Virus record (IMG/VR): IMGVR_UViG_3300023184_005048
Coordinates: 1-55,259 of that record
DNA: 55,259 bases
Origin: a virus
Strand: one strand, 5' to 3'
A program made the translations under genes and the position numbers. The notes under the pieces are model-generated. The model was not told where the DNA came from. It searched no databases and was given only the letters and a program-made list of their open reading frames with translations. The first letter of the stretch is position 1. Each line of letters opens with the position of its first letter. Positions 1-8,082 of this stretch are shown piece after piece.

Positions 1-2
1 TC

Positions 3-563
3 TTAAAAGATGCTCAAGTTAAAAAAGTAAACTTTGTAGAACCAGGTGAAAAAGTTCATAATGGTTTTTATACAGCTTTTAGTTCTGTTAAAGAAGATTT
101 ATATAGTTCTATTAATTTTATTCTTTCTAAGAAATTAGATAAAATAAAATCAGTTGTTATTTGTGGTCATAGTTTAGGTGCTGCTCTTACAGTTATATCA
201 TCTTATATGATTTGTAAAGATTTCCCACAGATTGCTCACTTAGTTAAAAATGTAACTGTTGGTTGTCCAAGAGTTGGTAACTCAACATTCAAGGATAATT
301 ATAATAAATTAGTTCCTAAGAGTATTAGAATAGTTAATGATAAAGATTTAGTTACAAGAATACCTAAAATTGGATTCACACATATAAATGAAGGTATTAC
401 ACTTAATGAAAAAGGAGAAGTAATAACTTATTCTTCACTTAATCCTTTTAGATACTTTGTTGAAATATTCATATCAGATGTTAGTGGTGAAGCCGCTAAA
501 GATCACTTTGTTGATAACTACTTAAAGGTTATAGACAAATGGGATGGAGTAATAAAGAATTAA
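3..563 (+). CDS. class 3 lipase-like serine hydrolase, 5' truncated by the window edge
   Basis: The open frame enters from the left edge, so the true start lies outside the window; 186 residues are visible. The nucleophile elbow GHSLG is encoded at 165-179. It is followed by CPRVGN, the conserved segment after the elbow in class 3 (fungal-type) lipases, then a DKDLVTRIP stretch that supplies the likely catalytic Asp, and a late DHFVDNY segment that fits the catalytic His. The order Ser, Asp, His is that of the alpha/beta hydrolase family. No signal peptide can be judged because the N-terminus is missing. The substrate is unknown; a role in lysis or membrane lipid hydrolysis is only a guess. 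A strong terminator follows the stop codon, so this is the last gene of its transcript. Confidence 0.75.
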   Translation, partial: LKDAQVKKVNFVEPGEKVHNGFYTAFSSVKEDLYSSINFILSKKLDKIKSVVICGHSLGAALTVISSYMICKDFPQIAHLVKNVTVGCPRVGNSTFKDNYNKLVPKSIRIVNDKDLVTRIPKIGFTHINEGITLNEKGEVITYSSLNPFRYFVEIFISDVSGEAAKDHFVDNYLKVIDKWDGVIKN

Positions 564-568
564 ACAGA

Positions 569-593
569 AGAGACTTTTAAGTCTCTTTTTTTT
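569..593 (+). terminator. intrinsic terminator after the lipase gene
   Basis: AGAGACTT and AAGTCTCT form a tight hairpin followed by a run of eight T. It lies six bases after the lipase stop and isolates that gene from the tagged-gene run that follows. Confidence 0.85.
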
Positions 594-605
594 ATATATA
601 CATTT

Positions 606-1064
606 ATGAAACACCTTAGAAAATTTAACGAGTCTGTTGAAGAACAAATCTATAAACAAGTTCTTGATTCTATAAAAGATTGTTTTCAAGAGTTTGAGGA
701 TAATGGTTGGTATTGGATATCAGATGTATCTTATCCAGGTATATCTGTTTGGCAAAATCCAAACTTTAATTGTAGAATGATGAATAAAGAAGAATCGGAT
801 CCAAGAAACTGGGGTAAAAAAGAAGATAGAAAAGATTTTATTGATTGGACAGGAAAAATAACATCAAATGGTGAAATAGTTTGGGAATCAAAAGATTTAA
901 CAGATAGTAAATTTAATAATATAACAGAAGGTGATTTGATGGAAGAAGCTGAAGATTTCTTAACAGCTGTAAAAAGATTACATGACGAAACTGGACTTGA
1001 TTTTAATTTCTCATATAATAATAGAGGCGGTGAAAGAAGAATAATAATACAAGGTAGAATATGA
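606..1064 (+). CDS. hypothetical protein with N-terminal packaging-like tag
   Basis: This 152-residue protein has no recognised domain. It begins MKHLRKFNES, which belongs to the shared N-terminal tag also found on the genes at 1061, 2374, 2621, 44902, 50565 and 52420. After the tag the protein is acidic and Trp-rich, with no membrane segment or signal peptide. The ATG sits a few bases after a TATATATA stretch, as at many starts here, with no Shine-Dalgarno sequence. Its stop overlaps the start of the next gene in an ATGA junction, so the two are very likely co-translated. If the tag works like the T4 capsid-targeting sequence, the protein would be packaged in the head and clipped after the Glu of the tag; that is inference. 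Confidence 0.7.
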   Translation: MKHLRKFNESVEEQIYKQVLDSIKDCFQEFEDNGWYWISDVSYPGISVWQNPNFNCRMMNKEESDPRNWGKKEDRKDFIDWTGKITSNGEIVWESKDLTDSKFNNITEGDLMEEAEDFLTAVKRLHDETGLDFNFSYNNRGGERRIIIQGRI

Positions 1065-2377
1065 TAATTAAAAACTATATACAATTTATAAAAGAATCAT
1101 CTGGTTATGAATACGGATGTGTGATGGTTGAAGTTCCTGTAAGTAATTGGGATGAGATAACAAGTTACATTAATCCAGAAGATGTTTATACTGGAGGTGA
1201 TGACACTCACGGCATACAAGAGAATCCACATGTTACTATATTATACGGCTTACATGAAGGTGTAACAGAAGAAGATGTTAAATCTGTATTTGAAGGATTT
1301 ACCGAAAGTATTAACATAGAAGTTGATGGTATTGGTGTTTTTGAAAACAAAGACTATGATGTTGTTAAGTTTAATGTTAACCCTGATGGTGCTCTTCAAG
1401 ATTTACACGATAAACTTTCTGAGTTTCCTAATTCAAATAGTTTCCCAGATTACAAACCACATATAACAATCGCTTATGTTAACAAAGGAACTGGTAAGAA
1501 ATATGTTAAACCAGAATATAAATACACCGTTAAGAATGTTGATAAGATAACTTATTCAATGCCAAGTGGTGAGAAAGTAAATTTCAAATATAATCAAGGT
1601 ATAGTTGAATCATTAAATGAAAATAAGATGTGGTATAAAACTATTCCGCAAATATTAGAATGGTTAGAATCTAAATCTAAAATGCCTTGGTTGTGGATAG
1701 ATACAGAAACAACAGGTTTAGGTGGACCTAAACAACAACAATTAACTCAAGTATCTGCTTTATCAACTGATTATAACTTTCAATCAAATACTTTTAATGA
1801 ATTAGGATTGTTTGATGAGAAGATTAAATTAACAGATGAAACTAAATCTAAATTTAGTACACCAGAAGATAAAACTAAATGGGTGTTAGGATTTAATCAT
1901 TATGGTTCAGGTAAATACAAATATAAAAATGAACAAGAGATATTAGATAAATTTTTTGATTGGACTGGCAATTATGAGCCTTGTTTATTTATAGCACAAA
2001 ATGCTGGTTTTGATATGGCGATGTTGGCTGGTAGATATGGTCATAAAATTAATAATGAAGTATTTGATACTAAGATGTTAATTCAATTATATTATTTACC
2101 ACTTTTACAAGCATTAGCTGAAACAGATTCTAAATATAAAGATATAATTGACTTTATTGGAACATCATCAAGGGATGGTGGATTGATTTCATCTTCTATG
2201 TCTAAAGTAGGACCTGCTCTTGGAATTAATATGACTAACTATCACGATGCCTTAACTGATTGTAGAATTACAATTCAAATGTATCAAAAGATGGTTGACT
2301 TCTTAAAGCAACATCAAGAAGTTGATATTATGAAATATCAAACTGAAAGAATAAAAGTTATTAAGGCAAGTAAATGA
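1061..2377 (+). CDS. 2H phosphoesterase / DEDDh 3'-5' exonuclease fusion with N-terminal tag
   Basis: Two enzymatic modules are joined in 438 residues. Residues about 18-180 resemble the 2H phosphoesterase (2'-5' RNA ligase-like) superfamily, with paired HxT motifs HVT at 57-59 and HIT at 134-136; such enzymes act on cyclic phosphates or 2'-5' bonds of RNA. Residues about 205-415 are a DnaQ-like exonuclease: ExoI DTETTG at 214-219, ExoII NAGFD at 314-318, and ExoIII with His395 and Asp400, the DEDDh arrangement. The N-terminus MIIKNYIQFIKES resembles the tag on neighbouring proteins. The gene overlaps both neighbours by four bases. A role in RNA or DNA end processing or in host RNA degradation is likely; the exact substrate is unknown. 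I do not know this domain pairing as a standard phage gene. Confidence 0.8.
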   Translation: MIIKNYIQFIKESSGYEYGCVMVEVPVSNWDEITSYINPEDVYTGGDDTHGIQENPHVTILYGLHEGVTEEDVKSVFEGFTESINIEVDGIGVFENKDYDVVKFNVNPDGALQDLHDKLSEFPNSNSFPDYKPHITIAYVNKGTGKKYVKPEYKYTVKNVDKITYSMPSGEKVNFKYNQGIVESLNENKMWYKTIPQILEWLESKSKMPWLWIDTETTGLGGPKQQQLTQVSALSTDYNFQSNTFNELGLFDEKIKLTDETKSKFSTPEDKTKWVLGFNHYGSGKYKYKNEQEILDKFFDWTGNYEPCLFIAQNAGFDMAMLAGRYGHKINNEVFDTKMLIQLYYLPLLQALAETDSKYKDIIDFIGTSSRDGGLISSSMSKVGPALGINMTNYHDALTDCRITIQMYQKMVDFLKQHQEVDIMKYQTERIKVIKASK

Positions 2378-2643
2378 GATATCTAAAAACATATAAAATA
2401 TTTGAGTGGTCTGAAGTTAGTAATAAACTCCAGAAGGAATTTGAATTTAAAGATTTCTCAGAGGCTCTTAAATTTATAAATCAACTTGCTGAAGTTTGTG
2501 AAGAACAAAATCATCACCCAGAAATAAACTGGGTTTATAATAAAGTGAAACTTACTTTATCAACACACGACGCTGGTGATATTGTTACAGAAAAAGATTT
2601 AAAACTATCAAAGTCAATTGATGAAATACTTAAAAACATATAA
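2374..2643 (+). CDS. pterin-4a-carbinolamine dehydratase-like protein with N-terminal tag
   Basis: At 89 residues this matches the small PCD/DCoH family in length and motifs. His47-His48-Pro-Glu and, after a Tyr-Asn-Val strand, Thr64-His65-Asp66 are the paired active-site elements, and the ending LSKSIDEIL fits the last helix. Cellular members dehydrate 4a-hydroxytetrahydropterin during aromatic amino acid hydroxylation, but no hydroxylase is visible here, so the phage role may differ. The first eleven residues, MRYLKTYKIFE, are the shared tag rather than part of the fold. The start overlaps the previous stop in ATGA, and the 3' end overlaps the next gene by 23 bases in another frame. Confidence 0.75.
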   Translation: MRYLKTYKIFEWSEVSNKLQKEFEFKDFSEALKFINQLAEVCEEQNHHPEINWVYNKVKLTLSTHDAGDIVTEKDLKLSKSIDEILKNI

Positions 2644-3508
2644 AATATTTGAGTCTAATAGCCAATATGGTATTCACGATTGGATTGAAGATCTTAAATC
2701 TTGGGAGTGGAGTAGACCTCAACAACAATCAGTTAATGAAAGTTCAATGAAAAAGTGGTCTGACCATTTTATTGGTGAAGGTTATTATGATAAAGTATCA
2801 AATCATGTTAATAAAATATTTGAAGCTCTAATCAAAGTTGATGAAGAAGAAATCCATATGAGGATGTATGATGTATATGATCAAATACCTTCATCTAAAG
2901 ATAAGTGGACTATGTGTTGTGTTGCTTATGGTGATGTAGAAAACTATGATAAACCAGATAGAAACAAGTATAATGGCTTAGTCACAGTTAGAAGTAAAGA
3001 TGAAAAAGATAGATTAAGAATAACTATTCATATTCTAAAAGCAATCGTTTCTCCAACACTTTATATTGGTTCTTGGCCCAATATGATGTTAAGACAAAGT
3101 GATGAGAGTTATTATGTAACTGATAAAAAATGGCAATGTCAAAACTTTAATATTGATGATTATTCGGATATTAAAGACGGTGCTGAATTTAATACAGATG
3201 ATTACAAAGGTAGAAAAGTTAAAATCTTTCAACACGATATAGATAAGAAGAAACAATATTCTATTGATAAGATAATTAGTATGTATGTACCAGCTGTTGT
3301 TATTGAGATTGGTAATAGAGATAATTCAATTGCCTCTGGTGGTATTAATCTTAAAAAGATAGAATTAATGATAGATGATGCTTTAGAATCTGTTTTACCA
3401 ACACTTGATTATAAAGAAGTAGTATTTGACAAATCTAGATTTGATAGACAGTTTGATGATAATACAGATATCTATGATTATACTATCAAGATTTTATTAA
3501 ACTTTTAA
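2621..3508 (+). CDS. hypothetical protein with N-terminal tag
   Basis: I chose the ATG giving MKYLKTYKIFES because it restores the tag seen on the upstream gene; a TTG one codon earlier is possible but less likely. The 295-residue product has no recognised domain, is soluble-looking and rich in Asp, Lys and Tyr, and ends in DYTIKILLNF. The DNA of the tag is almost identical to that of the upstream gene: 23 bases from the fourth codon match exactly. That points to recent duplication or recombination of the tag itself. This is the last gene of the tagged run; a hairpin-and-T terminator follows. Confidence 0.65.
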   Translation: MKYLKTYKIFESNSQYGIHDWIEDLKSWEWSRPQQQSVNESSMKKWSDHFIGEGYYDKVSNHVNKIFEALIKVDEEEIHMRMYDVYDQIPSSKDKWTMCCVAYGDVENYDKPDRNKYNGLVTVRSKDEKDRLRITIHILKAIVSPTLYIGSWPNMMLRQSDESYYVTDKKWQCQNFNIDDYSDIKDGAEFNTDDYKGRKVKIFQHDIDKKKQYSIDKIISMYVPAVVIEIGNRDNSIASGGINLKKIELMIDDALESVLPTLDYKEVVFDKSRFDRQFDDNTDIYDYTIKILLNF

Positions 3509-3525
3509 TAATTTTTTTTCTATAC

Positions 3526-3561
3526 AAGTGTGGTTTTTATTATAAATTTCACACTTTTTTT
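3526..3561 (+). terminator. probable intrinsic terminator
   Basis: AAGTGTG and CACACTT can pair around an AT-rich loop, followed by a run of T. The loop is long (about 19 bases), so the hairpin is weaker than others here. Confidence 0.55.
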
Positions 3562-3672
3562 ATTCTAATAAAATACTTCAAAACAACTCAACAACTTTTT
3601 CAAATCTTAGAATATAAATACTAATCAGATACACAAAGTATTTGATATAAACAAAAAAAATAAAAAGCAATT

Positions 3673-4641
3673 ATGGCAGATTTAGATGATTTATTTAATG
3701 GCGGTTTAGAAAGTAAAATGGACTTCCTTAATGACACGAAAACAAGCAACAACAACGATGGTATTTACCGCGTTGACCTTTCAAAAGTGAAAGACAAAAA
3801 AAGAGGATGGAGATCTTTAGTAAGAATCCTTCCTAATTTGACCAAAGACGGTAAAGTTGGTCAATCAGCAATTGAGAAAATTACTCACTATGTTGATATT
3901 AAACAACCTAAAGAATTAAGCGGTTGGTTTGATTCACCAAAGAACTTCAACGAGAAGTGTCCTTTGACTGATTTGTATTACACCATGCAAAATTCAAAAA
4001 ATGCGATTTTGATTGAGAAATCAAAACAATTAAAGTACTCTAAGAAATACTACTCTTATGTATTAGTTATCGAAGACGAACAACAACCAGAATTAGTTGG
4101 TAAAATTTTAATCTGGCAATATGGTAAAACTATCAAAGATAAAATCATGGCTGAAAAGAATGGTGAAATCTCTGGTGTAGGTTGTAACGTATTTGACTTA
4201 GCAGCTGGTAAAGATTTCGTATTAGTTGTTAAAGAAATCCAAACAGGTGATGAAACATATCCTGATTACAAAATGAGTATGTTCAAACCAGAAGCTACTT
4301 CACTTCCAATTTACTTCAAAGAAAAAGGTGTTTTCAAAAATGCTCCTGTTACTGATGGTAAAATTGAAGCTGGTGTTCAAAGTAAAATTAAAGATTTCTT
4401 ATTAGACCGTGAACACGATTTAGAAGAATTTGCTCCAAAGAAATTAACTGATGAGCAACAAGCTAAAATCACTGAGATTTCAAACTTCTTAACTGGTAAA
4501 GCTTCTTCTTCTTTCTCTAGTCCTAAACAAGAAGCAAAACCATCATCTGATGATTTTGAATTTGAAGACAACTTCGCAAAAACAGCGGCTACTACTGCTA
4601 GTGCTTCTGAAGATGAAGATGATTTCTTCAATGACTTATAA
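3673..4641 (+). CDS. gp32-like single-stranded DNA-binding protein
   Basis: This 322-residue protein has the layout of T4 gp32. After a short acidic N-terminus comes RSLVRILPN at 47-55, matching the first strand of the gp32 OB core, then a core ending near residue 215 with the VFDLAAGKDFVLVVK strand pattern. A flexible Ser/Ala-rich linker follows and the tail EDEDDFFNDL at 313-322 closely resembles the acidic gp32 C-terminus used to recruit replication proteins. The zinc-binding cysteines of T4 gp32 are only partly visible. It should coat single-stranded DNA in replication and recombination. Its codon use is more C- and G-ended than its neighbours, typical of a highly expressed gene, and it is transcribed alone between terminators. 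Confidence 0.85.
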   Translation: MADLDDLFNGGLESKMDFLNDTKTSNNNDGIYRVDLSKVKDKKRGWRSLVRILPNLTKDGKVGQSAIEKITHYVDIKQPKELSGWFDSPKNFNEKCPLTDLYYTMQNSKNAILIEKSKQLKYSKKYYSYVLVIEDEQQPELVGKILIWQYGKTIKDKIMAEKNGEISGVGCNVFDLAAGKDFVLVVKEIQTGDETYPDYKMSMFKPEATSLPIYFKEKGVFKNAPVTDGKIEAGVQSKIKDFLLDREHDLEEFAPKKLTDEQQAKITEISNFLTGKASSSFSSPKQEAKPSSDDFEFEDNFAKTAATTASASEDEDDFFNDL

Positions 4642-4661
4642 TAGTAACATATTAATATTAG

Positions 4662-4695
4662 AAATAGGAGTTCCATTGGGACTCCTATTTTTTTT
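4662..4695 (+). terminator. intrinsic terminator after the gp32-like gene
   Basis: AATAGGAGT pairs with ACTCCTATT across a nine-base loop, followed by eight T. It closes the single-gene gp32-like transcript. Confidence 0.85.
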
Positions 4696-4770
4696 ATACA
4701 TATCCTAACAACTTATTTGAAGTCTTTTATATAATTAAAAGGATAATAATATAAAAAATTAAAATTAAAT

Positions 4771-5703
4771 ATGAGTCTTAGTAATAAAACATTTAAAAAT
4801 AACGCAACTGGTGAAATTGTAAAAGTTATCGATTCTTTTGAAAATATAGCAATTCTTGAAAATAAAGGCAAGGCTGAAGTATCTAAACTTTTAAACCCAG
4901 ATTTATATACTGAGCAAATTGATGTTTCTAGTTTCTTTAATACACAAGGTGCTTATAACAATTTAGCTGAAAAAATTAAAAATATACCAGCTGATAAAAT
5001 CAGAGATGATGTTGCTGGTGAAGTTATGGTTAATGTAGATGGTAGTAGTCAATTTAGACCACAAACAAATGAAAGTGCTATTATTCAAGTTACTGAAGAA
5101 GATGAAAGAGCTGAATTAGCTAGAAAATACGGTGTTACTAATCCACAAAATGATTTGGCTAAACAAAGTGAGGCATTTAATAAATTATTAAATCCAGAGT
5201 CTGAAGAAGTTCAGCAAGTTCAAGTAAATAGAAATCCTGTTCAACAACCAGTTTCTCAACCTTCTTATCAACAACCGGTTCAAGTTGTTGAAGACCCGAT
5301 TATCACAATGTTTAAGAATGTTAAAAGATCTAAAGATTTTTCAATATCTCTTGAAATTAAAAATAAAATTCCTCGTCTAGACTTTATTGAAATGATGGAA
5401 GATTCTTATAATACAAGTATTATTGATTTCTTAGCAGCAGAGTTTACAGATAACTTACTTAGAAATCCTCAAATCATAGAAGATATGATTAAACAAAAGA
5501 TTAAAGAAGTTGTTTATGGCGCTGAAGTTAAAGATGTTAACCCACAAATTACTGATTCGGTTACTCAACTACATAATGAGAAAGCTGAAAAACATGAACC
5601 TCTTACTTGGGAGAAAGAGCCGGTTTTATCAAAAGACCTTGAAACTCCAAAGAAAACTACTACTACTAGAAAACCTAGAGCTAAAAAAGAAACCGCTAAA
5701 TAA
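4771..5703 (+). CDS. hypothetical protein, probably phage structural or assembly related
   Basis: No family is recognised for this 310-residue protein. It has three visible parts: a beta-rich N-terminal region of about 50 residues; a Pro/Gln-rich linker around residues 148-170 (NRNPVQQPVSQPSYQQPVQ); and a helical region containing IDFLAAEFTDNLL, ending in a very basic tail with TTTTRKPRAKKE. The basic tail could bind nucleic acid. Its stop overlaps the next start (TAATG), and the three genes after it include two probable virion proteins, so a structural or assembly role is likely but unproven. Confidence 0.65.
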   Translation: MSLSNKTFKNNATGEIVKVIDSFENIAILENKGKAEVSKLLNPDLYTEQIDVSSFFNTQGAYNNLAEKIKNIPADKIRDDVAGEVMVNVDGSSQFRPQTNESAIIQVTEEDERAELARKYGVTNPQNDLAKQSEAFNKLLNPESEEVQQVQVNRNPVQQPVSQPSYQQPVQVVEDPIITMFKNVKRSKDFSISLEIKNKIPRLDFIEMMEDSYNTSIIDFLAAEFTDNLLRNPQIIEDMIKQKIKEVVYGAEVKDVNPQITDSVTQLHNEKAEKHEPLTWEKEPVLSKDLETPKKTTTTRKPRAKKETAK

Positions 5704-6116
5704 TGGTTGATGAAAAATATTTACAAAAAGCAATTTCTATTAGAAGAACATATTTGAAGTTAATCAACAATATGGATCTTTATAGAGCCAGAGCTCTTCA
5801 AGTATCTGAGAGATTAGATGGTACTCTTAAAAAGATAGATGACTATCAAAAAGAGTTAAAAGAAAGTTCTAAAAATCAAAAATTTAACATGAGCGAAACT
5901 GAAATCTTTGAAAAATTATTAAAGATAATTGATGAAGTAGAAGATGAAGGTAAAAGATTAGAAAAGCTAATAGAGCCTATCAACTTAGAAATTGAAAAAT
6001 TAGCTAAGGAAGAAATGGAACTATATCGTCAAATTTTAGATGGACATCCAAATCTAACAGAAAATCAGATAGTAGAAAAAGTACAAGATAGATTAATAAA
6101 AGAGGGCCTTTCTTAA
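5703..6116 (+). CDS. hypothetical coiled-coil protein
   Basis: This 137-residue protein is almost entirely charged helix: long runs of Lys/Glu with Leu and Ile at heptad-like spacing from about residue 20 to 105 suggest a coiled coil. It is translationally coupled to the previous gene (TAATG). A terminator hairpin overlaps its stop codon. No enzymatic motif is seen; a scaffold or adaptor role is a guess. Confidence 0.65.
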   Translation: MVDEKYLQKAISIRRTYLKLINNMDLYRARALQVSERLDGTLKKIDDYQKELKESSKNQKFNMSETEIFEKLLKIIDEVEDEGKRLEKLIEPINLEIEKLAKEEMELYRQILDGHPNLTENQIVEKVQDRLIKEGLS

Positions 6117-6136
6117 TAAGAAAGGTTTTCTTTTTT
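6107..6136 (+). terminator. intrinsic terminator overlapping a stop codon
   Basis: CCTTTCTT and AAGAAAGG form a hairpin with a three-base loop that contains the end of the upstream stop codon, followed by a T-rich run. Confidence 0.75.
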
Positions 6137-6165
6137 AATATATAACCAAAAGATAATCTATCTAA

Positions 6166-8082
6166 ATGGCAAAAATTTCTAAGTTTGTAAAACTAGACAA
6201 AGATGTTTTACTTGAATATATTTATGATGATGGTAACTTAATAAGTGAATCTTATGATATATTAGTTGACTCTAGAGATAGAAGACAATCATATATAGCA
6301 GGTTCTTCATCTATTACCGGCAATACAATGGGTAATCAATTATTTAAAGTTGATTCAGTAACTCAAAAGTATGCTAAAGTAAATCCATCTTATTACTCAT
6401 TTTTACAATTAAAAGAGTATGCTTCTGGTACACCTACTAGACATGATACTATTAAAATTCATGTTCCTATAAACTGGACATTTGGTGAACATTTAGGTTT
6501 TTTTATTAAAGTTTATGGATTTGATACTACAAATACTAGAATATTTGATATATCAAACTTTTACTTTGACATGACTGATGTTAGTCAACAATATTTATTA
6601 AACTTTACAAGTCCACCACTTCTTTTTCAAGAAAAACTATGGGGTAAGAATATAACTATTAATATTCCATCTTTAAGTGATTTAGCTAGTCAAAAGACTA
6701 ACAATGTTCCAAAGGAAAATAGTATTAATGCTAATCTTACAAATGGCGCAGGATTAAATATAACATCTCCTGTTTTTATTGATTTTCACTTTATAGATAA
6801 TATACAAACTGTTAATGGATTAACTGGATATATTTTATCTTCTAAAGTAACAACAACTGTTCCTCAAACTCCTGAGTTTGAAAGATTAGGTTTAGTTGTA
6901 GCCCACTCAATTAATGGTGACTTTTTTGAAATATATGGTGTTTATAATGATACTATTGCTGGTTTTAATCAGTTTATGGATGAATCATTTAATATTGGAC
7001 ACAGATATTATGTTCAATACAACATCACAATGTATGAACAAAATATTAGAGGCAAAACCACAACAGTTACTGTACATGATAACTTTAATGAAACTATTGA
7101 ATATAGACCTATTATTAAGTACTCAACTACAACAGCTATAATAGATGTTGAAATGAGATTAATAGACGCTGTAGACGACTCTTATATCATTAGAAGAGCT
7201 TCTTATGGTATGTTACAAGATGAAGTATCTAAATACTCTCTAAACTTAACTAAAATTAATTTAGCAAATGCTCATAAACCTAAAATTTATAATATTAAAT
7301 CTAATATAGATCCATCATTAGTTGGTATGTCTAACTCAATGGGTAGAATAACTAAGCCTATATCTATAAGTAAAGCAGTGACTGGTAGAGTATCTGGATC
7401 TAATAACAATAACAATAATACACCAATTATTCAAATTGAAACTGTAAAAATTCCTTTTCCTGTTTTGGTTGATAAGTTTAATATAGTTGGTAAATCAGAT
7501 AATGCTTCATTTAATAATACTTTATTTTATGGTATTGGAAAAATGATTATCAATATTTATCCTTTTGACAATATTATCACATTTACTATTGCTAATGGTA
7601 GTGATACTAAACCAGATTTTTTGAATATGACTGGATATGGTGATATTAAATTAACATTCAGAAATGATTCTAAAACTTTTGATTTTCCTCTTTACACAGA
7701 TTCTGGTTCAGTTAATTTAGATCTTGGTCAATTGGCATTTAAGATAACTCAAAATAAATTTATCGATATTAAAAAACTATATGAGTCTGGTATTAATTTA
7801 TTTTATATAACTAGTGATATACAATCGGTTAAATCTGTTGTTTATTCTGGATTATTTAAGATATACGATAGTGCTGCTAATGTCGCTGGTCTTAATCAAG
7901 GTGCGGCTTCTAGTGCTAATCCTGCTATTATTAAAGATCCTAAGTTACCACAAGAAACAGCTGTTGTAACAAGAAGACCTGTTAAACAATCGACACCGGT
8001 GGCTAAGCCAGGTATGTCAAAAAATACTCTAAGTGCTGCTATTACTAGTGTGTCAAGTAAAATAAAAAATAAAGGCTTATAA
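6166..8082 (+). CDS. probable virion structural protein (tail or baseplate)
   Basis: This 638-residue protein is dominated by short beta strands with many Asn, Thr, Ser and Asp, and has no membrane segments or catalytic motifs, the usual look of tail, baseplate or fibre subunits. An Asn run (GSNNNNNNTP near residue 412) and a Pro/Thr/Lys-rich stretch before the C-terminus look like flexible linkers. It is coupled to the next gene by TAATG. Which T4 part it corresponds to cannot be told by eye; structure prediction would be the way to place it. Confidence 0.55.
   Translation: MAKISKFVKLDKDVLLEYIYDDGNLISESYDILVDSRDRRQSYIAGSSSITGNTMGNQLFKVDSVTQKYAKVNPSYYSFLQLKEYASGTPTRHDTIKIHVPINWTFGEHLGFFIKVYGFDTTNTRIFDISNFYFDMTDVSQQYLLNFTSPPLLFQEKLWGKNITINIPSLSDLASQKTNNVPKENSINANLTNGAGLNITSPVFIDFHFIDNIQTVNGLTGYILSSKVTTTVPQTPEFERLGLVVAHSINGDFFEIYGVYNDTIAGFNQFMDESFNIGHRYYVQYNITMYEQNIRGKTTTVTVHDNFNETIEYRPIIKYSTTTAIIDVEMRLIDAVDDSYIIRRASYGMLQDEVSKYSLNLTKINLANAHKPKIYNIKSNIDPSLVGMSNSMGRITKPISISKAVTGRVSGSNNNNNNTPIIQIETVKIPFPVLVDKFNIVGKSDNASFNNTLFYGIGKMIINIYPFDNIITFTIANGSDTKPDFLNMTGYGDIKLTFRNDSKTFDFPLYTDSGSVNLDLGQLAFKITQNKFIDIKKLYESGINLFYITSDIQSVKSVVYSGLFKIYDSAANVAGLNQGAASSANPAIIKDPKLPQETAVVTRRPVKQSTPVAKPGMSKNTLSAAITSVSSKIKNKGL

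Noticed and set aside
731-1084. Minus-strand open frame opposite the tagged hypothetical gene
   Set aside because: Shadow of the coding strand, with no start context and low-complexity composition.
3613-3620. TATAAATA upstream of the gp32-like gene, identical to the T4 late promoter core
   Set aside because: In such AT-rich DNA this octamer can arise by chance, and it lies about 50 bases from the start without supporting sites. Not called as a promoter.
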